Shown piece after piece: positions 59,158 to 64,000 of a stretch of 64,000 nt of DNA. The position numbers were made by a program, and so were the translations under genes. Source of the stretch: Pseudomonas fluorescens (GTDB taxonomy: Bacteria > Pseudomonadota > Gammaproteobacteria > Pseudomonadales > Pseudomonadaceae). How positions within the stretch are numbered: position 1 is the first letter of the stretch; every line of letters begins with the position of its first letter. The stretch spans positions 5,867,501 through 5,931,500 of the forward strand of contig NZ_CP148752.1 in NCBI RefSeq assembly GCF_040448305.1, in the 5' to 3' direction. Below the pieces are notes generated by a model, which was given only the letters and a program-made list of their open reading frames with translations, was not told where the DNA came from and ran no database searches.

Positions 59158-59355
59158 TCAACAGCACTTCGGCCCACCCTTGCCACCGTAACGGGCTTCC
59201 TGACGTTCGCGAAAGAACATCTCATAGCTCATCACCGGTTTGTCCGGGTGTTTGGTCTGCATATGCTCGACGTAGTTGTCGTAGTCGGGCATGCCGACCA
59301 TCAGGCGCGCGGCCTGACCGAGGTATTTACCGAGGCGACTCAAGTCGTTGAACAT
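59158..59355 (-). CDS. yjiX: YbdD/YjiX family small protein
   Basis: A 65-residue protein: LGKYLGQAARLMVGMPDYDN, then YVEHMQTKHPDKPVMSYEMFF and a C-terminal GGKGGPKCC with two terminal cysteines. This is the YbdD/YjiX (DUF466) family, always next to CstA-type transporters. It begins 15 bp after the cstA stop and is surely co-transcribed. Confidence 0.95.
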   Translation of the reverse strand: MFNDLSRLGKYLGQAARLMVGMPDYDNYVEHMQTKHPDKPVMSYEMFFRERQEARYGGKGGPKCC

Positions 59356-59370
59356 GCTGCAATCCTCTGG

Positions 59371-61437
59371 TTACGCATCCGGCAGCGCCTGGAATGGCGA
59401 TTCTTTATCCGTACGCTCTTTTTTACCCCAGGCGGCAATACCGACCTTGAGTGCATAGAACAGGATGCTGAACACCACGAACAGGAACAGCGCAGTCAGC
59501 GTTGCGTTGGTGTAGGCGTTGAAGATCACGTGCTGCATCTGGGTGATGTCCTTGGCCGGGGCGAGGATCTGGCCATTGGCCAGGGCATCGCTGTATTTCT
59601 TGGCCAGCGACAGGAAACCGATCGCCGGGTTGGCGTCGAACAGCTTGATGAAACCTGCGGTGGTGGTGCAGATCAACAGCCAGACCGCCGGCAACATGGT
59701 GACCCAGACATAACGCTGGCGTTTCATCTTGATCAATACGACGGTGCCGAGCATCAGGGCGATACCGGCCAGCATCTGGTTGGAGATACCGAACAGTGGC
59801 CACAGGGTGTTGATGCCCCCCAATGGATCGATCACGCCCTGATACAGCAACCAGCCCCACATCGCCACACAACCGGCGGTGGCGATCAGGTTGGCGGTCC
59901 AGGATTCGGTGCGTTTGAGCGCCGGGACGAAGGAACCGAGCAAGTCCTGCAGCATGAAGCGCCCGGCACGGGTGCCGGCGTCGACCGCGGTCAGGATGAA
60001 CAGCGCTTCGAACAGGATCGCGAAGTGGTACCAGAACGCCATGGTGTTTTCACCCGGCAGAACACTGTGCAGGATCTGCGCGATACCGACCGCCAGGGTC
60101 GGTGCACCGCCGGCACGGGCCAGGATGGTGGTTTCACCAATGTCGTGGGCTACCGCTTGCAGGGCTTCCGGGGTAATGGCAAAACCCCAGTTGCTGACGG
60201 CTGTCGCAACGGCCACCACATCACCGCCGACCACGGCCGCCGGGCTGTTCATGGCGAAGTACACGCCAGGCTCGATCACCGATGCGGCGACCATGGCCAT
60301 GATGGCCACGAACGATTCCATCAGCATGCCGCCGTAACCGATGTAGCGGGCGTTGGTTTCGTTATCCAGCAGTTTCGGCGTGGTGCCGGAAGAGATCAGC
60401 GCGTGGAAACCGGAGACCGCGCCACAGGCGATGGTGATGAACAGGAACGGGAACAGACCGCCCTTCCATACCGGGCCAGTGCCGTCGACGAACTGGGTCA
60501 GGGCCGGCATTTTCAGCTCGGGCATGGTCACCAGGATACCGATGGCCAGTGCGACGATGGTGCCGATCTTCAGGAACGTGGAGAGGTAGTCACGGGGCGC
60601 CAGGATCAGCCACACCGGCAACACTGCCGCCACAAAACCGTAGCCAATCAGCATCCAGGTGATCTGGATACCGGTAAAGCTGAATGCCTTGGCCCACACC
60701 GGATCCGCGGCAATCTGCCCGCCGAGCCAGATTGAACCAAGCAGCAACAGCACGCCGATCACCGAGATCTCACCGATGCGACCCGGGCGGATGTAACGCA
60801 TGTAGATGCCCATGAACATCGCGATCGGGATGGTCGCCATCACCGTGAAAATCCCCCACGGACTCTCGGCCAAGGCTTTCACCACGATCAGCGCCAGCAC
60901 CGCGAGGATGATGATCATGATCAGGAAGCAGCCGAACAGCGCGATAGTCCCGGGAATACGGCCCATTTCTTCACGGACCATGTCGCCCAGGGAACGACCG
61001 TTGCGGCGGGTGGACATGAACAGGACCATGAAGTCCTGCACCGCACCGGCCAGCACCACGCCGGCGATCAGCCAAAGCGTGCCGGGCAGGTAGCCCATCT
61101 GCGCCGCCAATACCGGACCGACCAGAGGACCCGCGCCAGCGATGGCCGCAAAGTGGTGACCAAAAAGAATGTGTTTGTTGGTTGGAACGTAGTCCAGACC
61201 GTCATTGTTGAGCACAGCGGGAGTGGCCCGTCGCGCATCGAGTTGCATGACATTGTTAGCGATGAACAGACTGTAGTAGCGGTAGGCGACCAGATAGATA
61301 GCCACGGCAGCGACCACAATCCACAAGGCGTTGATTGCCTCGCCTCGACGCAATGCCACGACACCCAGGGCGCACGCACCTACGATTGCCAACACCAGCC
61401 AAGGCAAATGGCGTAGCGGGCTATTATTATTTTTCAT
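59371..61437 (-). CDS. cstA: Carbon starvation protein CstA/BtsT-type transporter
   Basis: A 688-residue inner-membrane protein with about 16-18 predicted helices. The CstA signature is clear: the block AIAGAGPLVGPVLAAQMGYL, STRRNGRSLGDMVREEMGRI and FHALISSGTTPKLLDNETNA. Family members carry pyruvate (BtsT) or peptides (CstA). The yjiX-yjiA neighbours favour the BtsT-like group, and the counterpart in PAO1 is PA4606. The ATG at 61437 was chosen because the upstream extension is not hydrophobic. Confidence 0.94.
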   Translation of the reverse strand: MKNNNSPLRHLPWLVLAIVGACALGVVALRRGEAINALWIVVAAVAIYLVAYRYYSLFIANNVMQLDARRATPAVLNNDGLDYVPTNKHILFGHHFAAIAGAGPLVGPVLAAQMGYLPGTLWLIAGVVLAGAVQDFMVLFMSTRRNGRSLGDMVREEMGRIPGTIALFGCFLIMIIILAVLALIVVKALAESPWGIFTVMATIPIAMFMGIYMRYIRPGRIGEISVIGVLLLLGSIWLGGQIAADPVWAKAFSFTGIQITWMLIGYGFVAAVLPVWLILAPRDYLSTFLKIGTIVALAIGILVTMPELKMPALTQFVDGTGPVWKGGLFPFLFITIACGAVSGFHALISSGTTPKLLDNETNARYIGYGGMLMESFVAIMAMVAASVIEPGVYFAMNSPAAVVGGDVVAVATAVSNWGFAITPEALQAVAHDIGETTILARAGGAPTLAVGIAQILHSVLPGENTMAFWYHFAILFEALFILTAVDAGTRAGRFMLQDLLGSFVPALKRTESWTANLIATAGCVAMWGWLLYQGVIDPLGGINTLWPLFGISNQMLAGIALMLGTVVLIKMKRQRYVWVTMLPAVWLLICTTTAGFIKLFDANPAIGFLSLAKKYSDALANGQILAPAKDITQMQHVIFNAYTNATLTALFLFVVFSILFYALKVGIAAWGKKERTDKESPFQALPDA

Positions 61438-61596
61438 TTTTTTATTCCAGCCAGAGTGGACAAGAAAGACAGCCTCACCGAGTTTAGCGCTCCTGACGAC
61501 AAAGACCATACCCGACATTGGTCTGGACACCTGCACGCGCTGGCAGCCGTTGATCATGCGGGTCTATAGTCAGCGTACATTTCCGAGGATCGCGCC

Positions 61597-61965
61597 ATGA
61601 GCGAGCACCCTGCCGAACGTCGCCGCTTCAAACGTATTGCGTTCGATGCCCGAACCGAGCTGAGTCAGGGGGAGTCCACGTGGCAGGTGAAGTTGATTGA
61701 CCTGTCGCTCAAGGGCTTGCTGATCGAGCGACCCGATCCGTGGCTGGGCAATCCGCAGCAGGATTTTCTGGTCGACATTCATCTGAGCGAAGAGGCCGAC
61801 ATCACCATGGATGTGCAACTGGCCCACGACGACCATGACCAACTAGGGTTTGTCTGCCTGCACATCAGTCTGGAGTCCATCGAGCGCCTGCGACGATTGA
61901 TCGAGTTCAACCTCGCTGACCCGCAGGAGCTGGAGCGAGAATTGGGGGCGCTGATCGAAATCTAG
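61597..61965 (+). CDS. mapZ: PilZ-domain c-di-GMP receptor, MapZ-like
   Basis: A 122-residue single PilZ domain. Both c-di-GMP binding motifs are intact: RRxxR in ERRRFKRIAFDA (about residues 8-12) and D/NxSxxG in LIDLSLKGLLIE. Position next to radA identifies it with PA4608 of P. aeruginosa (MapZ), which on binding c-di-GMP inhibits the chemotaxis methyltransferase CheR1. The start follows GAGGATC. MorA, in the same window, could supply or remove its ligand. Confidence 0.88.
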   Translation: MSEHPAERRRFKRIAFDARTELSQGESTWQVKLIDLSLKGLLIERPDPWLGNPQQDFLVDIHLSEEADITMDVQLAHDDHDQLGFVCLHISLESIERLRRLIEFNLADPQELERELGALIEI

Positions 61966-61982
61966 AGGTCGCCGGCTACCAA

Positions 61983-62072
61983 TGTGGGAGCGAGCCTGCT
62001 CGCGAAGGGGTCGTCAGCCTCAACGGATATGTTGACTGATACACCGCTTTCGCGAGCAGGCTCGCTCCCACA
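61983..62072. repeat. REPIN (inverted REP pair)
   Basis: TGTGGGAGCGAGCCTGCTCGCGA and its reverse complement, between the convergent genes mapZ and radA. Its internal loop closely resembles that of the REPIN at 59041-59130. Confidence 0.92.
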
Positions 62073-62093
62073 GGGTTGCGTATTAACCAGAAA

Positions 62094-63461
62094 CTATTCG
62101 AACAACGCGTCCAACGCCTGCTCCAGACGAGTGACAGCAATGATCTGCAACCCTGCCGGCGCCTCTTTCGGCGCATTGCCCTTGGGCACGATGGCCCGCT
62201 TGAAGCCATGCTTGGCAGCTTCTTTCAAACGCTCCTGACCGCTCGGCACCGGACGCACCTCACCGGAAAGCCCGACCTCACCGAACACCAGCAGATCGTG
62301 GGGCAACGGCCGGTTGCGCAAACTGGACATCACCGCTGCCATCAACGCCAGGTCGGACGCCGTTTCCAGCACCTTGACCCCGCCGACCACGTTGAGAAAC
62401 ACGTCCTGGTCGTGGGTCGGAATGCCACCGTGACGGTGCAGCACCGCCAGCAACATCGCCAGCCGGTTCTGGTCCAGCCCCAGTGTGACCCGACGCGGGT
62501 TGGCCAGGTGACTGTCGTCCACCAGCGCCTGTACCTCCACCAGCATCGGCCGCGTGCCTTCCCAGGTTGCCATCACCACGCTACCCGGGACTTCTTCCTG
62601 GGCACGGGTAAGAAAAATCGCCGAGGGGTTGGAGACTTCTTTCAGGCCCTTGTCGGTCATGCCGAACACGCCCAGTTCATTGACTGCACCGAAACGGTTC
62701 TTCACCGCTCGCAGCAGGCGCAGGCGTCCGTCGGACTCGCCTTCGAAATACAGCACGGTGTCGACCATGTGTTCCAGCACCCGAGGGCCAGCCAGCGCGC
62801 CTTCCTTGGTGACGTGGCCCACCAGGAAAATCGCCGTACCGCTCTGCTTGGCATAACGCACCAGCAATGCCGCGCTTTCACGCACCTGGGATACACCACC
62901 CGGTGCCGATTGCAGTTGCTCGGTAAAGATCGTCTGGATCGAGTCGATCACCATCACCTTGGGCTTTTCCTGACGGGCCGTGGCGATGATGGCTTCGATG
63001 CAGGTTTCAGTCATGACGCGCAGTTGATCCTGAGGCAACCCCAGGCGCCGCGCACGCATGGCCACTTGCTGCTGGGATTCCTCACCGGTGACGTACAGCG
63101 CCGGCATGCTCTTGGCGAGGTTGCACAAGGTTTGCAACAGAATGGTCGACTTGCCGATGCCAGGGTCGCCACCGATCAGCACCACCGAGCCATCCACCAG
63201 ACCACCACCCAGAACCCGGTCGAGCTCGCTGGAGGCGGTGGAGAAGCGCGGAATTTCTTCGACACTGACTTCGGCCAGGGTCTTGATCTGCGCCTGCTGT
63301 CCGGCCCACCCGGTACGACCGCTGGGGGCGGCTGCCCCGCCGCTTTCCACCATGGTTTCGGTGAGTGTGTTCCAGGCCCCGCACTCACCGCACTGGCCGG
63401 CCCATTTGGGGAAGGTTGAGCCGCACTCGGTGCAGCCGTACATGCGCTTGGCCTTGGCCAT
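62094..63461 (-). CDS. radA: DNA repair protein RadA
   Basis: A 455-residue RecA-like branch-migration ATPase. It has an N-terminal C4 zinc finger (CTECGSTFPKWAGQCGEC), Walker A GDPGIGKST near residue 98, the RadA-specific KNRFGAVNELGVF motif near 255, and a C-terminal Lon-like domain (PLPHDLLVFGEVGLSGEVRP) without the protease Ser-Lys pair. The ATG at 63461 gives the usual MAKAKRMYGC start. Confidence 0.97.
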   Translation of the reverse strand: MAKAKRMYGCTECGSTFPKWAGQCGECGAWNTLTETMVESGGAAAPSGRTGWAGQQAQIKTLAEVSVEEIPRFSTASSELDRVLGGGLVDGSVVLIGGDPGIGKSTILLQTLCNLAKSMPALYVTGEESQQQVAMRARRLGLPQDQLRVMTETCIEAIIATARQEKPKVMVIDSIQTIFTEQLQSAPGGVSQVRESAALLVRYAKQSGTAIFLVGHVTKEGALAGPRVLEHMVDTVLYFEGESDGRLRLLRAVKNRFGAVNELGVFGMTDKGLKEVSNPSAIFLTRAQEEVPGSVVMATWEGTRPMLVEVQALVDDSHLANPRRVTLGLDQNRLAMLLAVLHRHGGIPTHDQDVFLNVVGGVKVLETASDLALMAAVMSSLRNRPLPHDLLVFGEVGLSGEVRPVPSGQERLKEAAKHGFKRAIVPKGNAPKEAPAGLQIIAVTRLEQALDALFE

Positions 63462-64000
63462 CGGAACTCCCGGAAAAAACCGCGATGATAGCTCAGCCAA
63501 GGCGCGCGAGTGCGGCCAGATATTTCGCAACCCCTTTGATGACTTCAAATAACCCTATTAAATACAGGTATATTGAAATACACCCTCCATACAAAACCTT
63601 GTATAAGTATTTTTCTCAACTCGGCCAACAAACTCTAGTGACTTGCCATATCGCACGCTTTGAAAACCTATACAAACTTTATTCATTTACATACTTTATG
63701 CACAATTCCAAAAACACTCACACAATACACAGCATTGATTCAGAGAAACACGCAACTTGTCTGACACCCAAAACTAACGAAACAGTTAATACCACTGCAA
63801 CTACAATTAATTTTCAATAGAGCCTTCTGACCACTAACTGCCAGATCATCTTTAACGCCCCGATTCAGAGATGGTCTCTCAACCTTGGCTCGCCCACACA
63901 AACGACGCCATTTCGCTGAAAAAAATCGTCGTATGCAAAACTCCGCAGAAGGCCTGGCCGCCCCACAGATGAGATCCATCGGTGAATTTTTCAACACCAC
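63462..64000. other. AT-rich region without a convincing gene
   Basis: After about 80 bp of ordinary leader for radA the sequence turns AT-rich (about 63545-63830), with no REP and no frame that looks coding. From about 63880 to the edge it becomes GC-richer again with a TCGGTGAATTTTTCAACACC end. A minus-strand frame of 86 codons from 63740 to the edge has no recognisable features. I suspect the edge of an accessory or insertion element, without proof. Confidence 0.4.

Noticed and set aside
59248..60735. Plus-strand open frame of 495 codons
   Set aside because: Antisense to cstA; rich in Asp/Gln/His/Arg with no recognisable motif.
61541..61555. Possible sigma-54 promoter (TGGCAG...TTGAT) before mapZ
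   Set aside because: The -12 GC is missing at the required spacing.
5788..62072. CRISPR-like regular repeats
   Set aside because: The repeated units are REP palindromes dispersed singly or in pairs between genes; there is no array with regular spacers and no cas gene.
63740..64000. Minus-strand open frame of 86 codons at the right edge
   Set aside because: Low-complexity, Cys/Ser-rich translation, no ribosome site, and it may enter from outside the window; no support for coding.

Overview
The window is a 64-kb piece of a Pseudomonas chromosome, most like the P. fluorescens group. The evidence is the gene order (clpB-pgeF-rluD/bamD-pilR-thiO-minor pilins-ispH-fkpB-lspA-ileS-ribF-murJ/rpsT-proB-obgE-rpmA-rplU/ispB, then a Lon-like protease, gdhA, ettA, morA, glyA, yjiA-yjiX-cstA, mapZ, radA), high-GC coding sequence, Pseudomonas-only families (DUF1780, DUF3094, PP0621, PA4570-like) and many REP/REPIN palindromes with the core GTGGGAGCGAGC. 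From memory this follows P. aeruginosa PAO1 from about PA4542 to PA4609, so most of the window is core genome.

Region by region. 1-3.3 kb: a benzoate uptake set, benK-benE-benF-like (porin cut by the window edge), with no catabolic ben genes beside it. 3.5-5.8 kb: DUF1780, DUF3094 and a type II NADH dehydrogenase. 5.9-6.5 kb: a tRNA operon (Asn-Pro-Lys, then a terminator and a second identical-looking Pro). 6.7-12.3 kb: clpB behind a clear sigma-32 promoter, pgeF and rluD, and divergent bamD. 12.3-19 kb: type IV pilus regulation and minor pilins. Here pilR is intact but pilS is a deleted remnant, and the gene at the pilY1 position encodes only 137 residues. 19-31 kb: isoprenoid, lipoprotein-processing, tRNA-charging, flavin, cell-wall and ribosomal genes. 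31-45 kb: ispB, small conserved proteins, FKBP isomerase, a Lon-like protease, DUF3015/DUF4105 envelope proteins, a Gre-type factor and gdhA. 45-52.7 kb: ettA, the c-di-GMP protein MorA, and glyA.

52.7-57.9 kb looks accessory. It opens with an AT-richer stretch carrying three unrecognised paralogous proteins (177, 184 and 190 residues), which I consider the best candidate for something undescribed. A DctA-type transporter follows with two FCD/GntR regulators. Two GGTAAGACC operators, 85 bp apart, bracket the likely dctA promoter. 58-63.5 kb returns to core genes: the yjiA-yjiX-cstA (pyruvate/peptide carbon-starvation uptake) set, the PilZ protein MapZ and radA. The last 0.5 kb is AT-rich with no convincing gene and may be the edge of another accessory segment.

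Twelve REP loci are scattered between genes, mostly at 3' ends. Nine are classical inverted REPIN pairs of about 90 bp and three are pairs with the opposite (outward) arrangement. All functional calls come from reading the sequence and from memory of the families; no database search was run.
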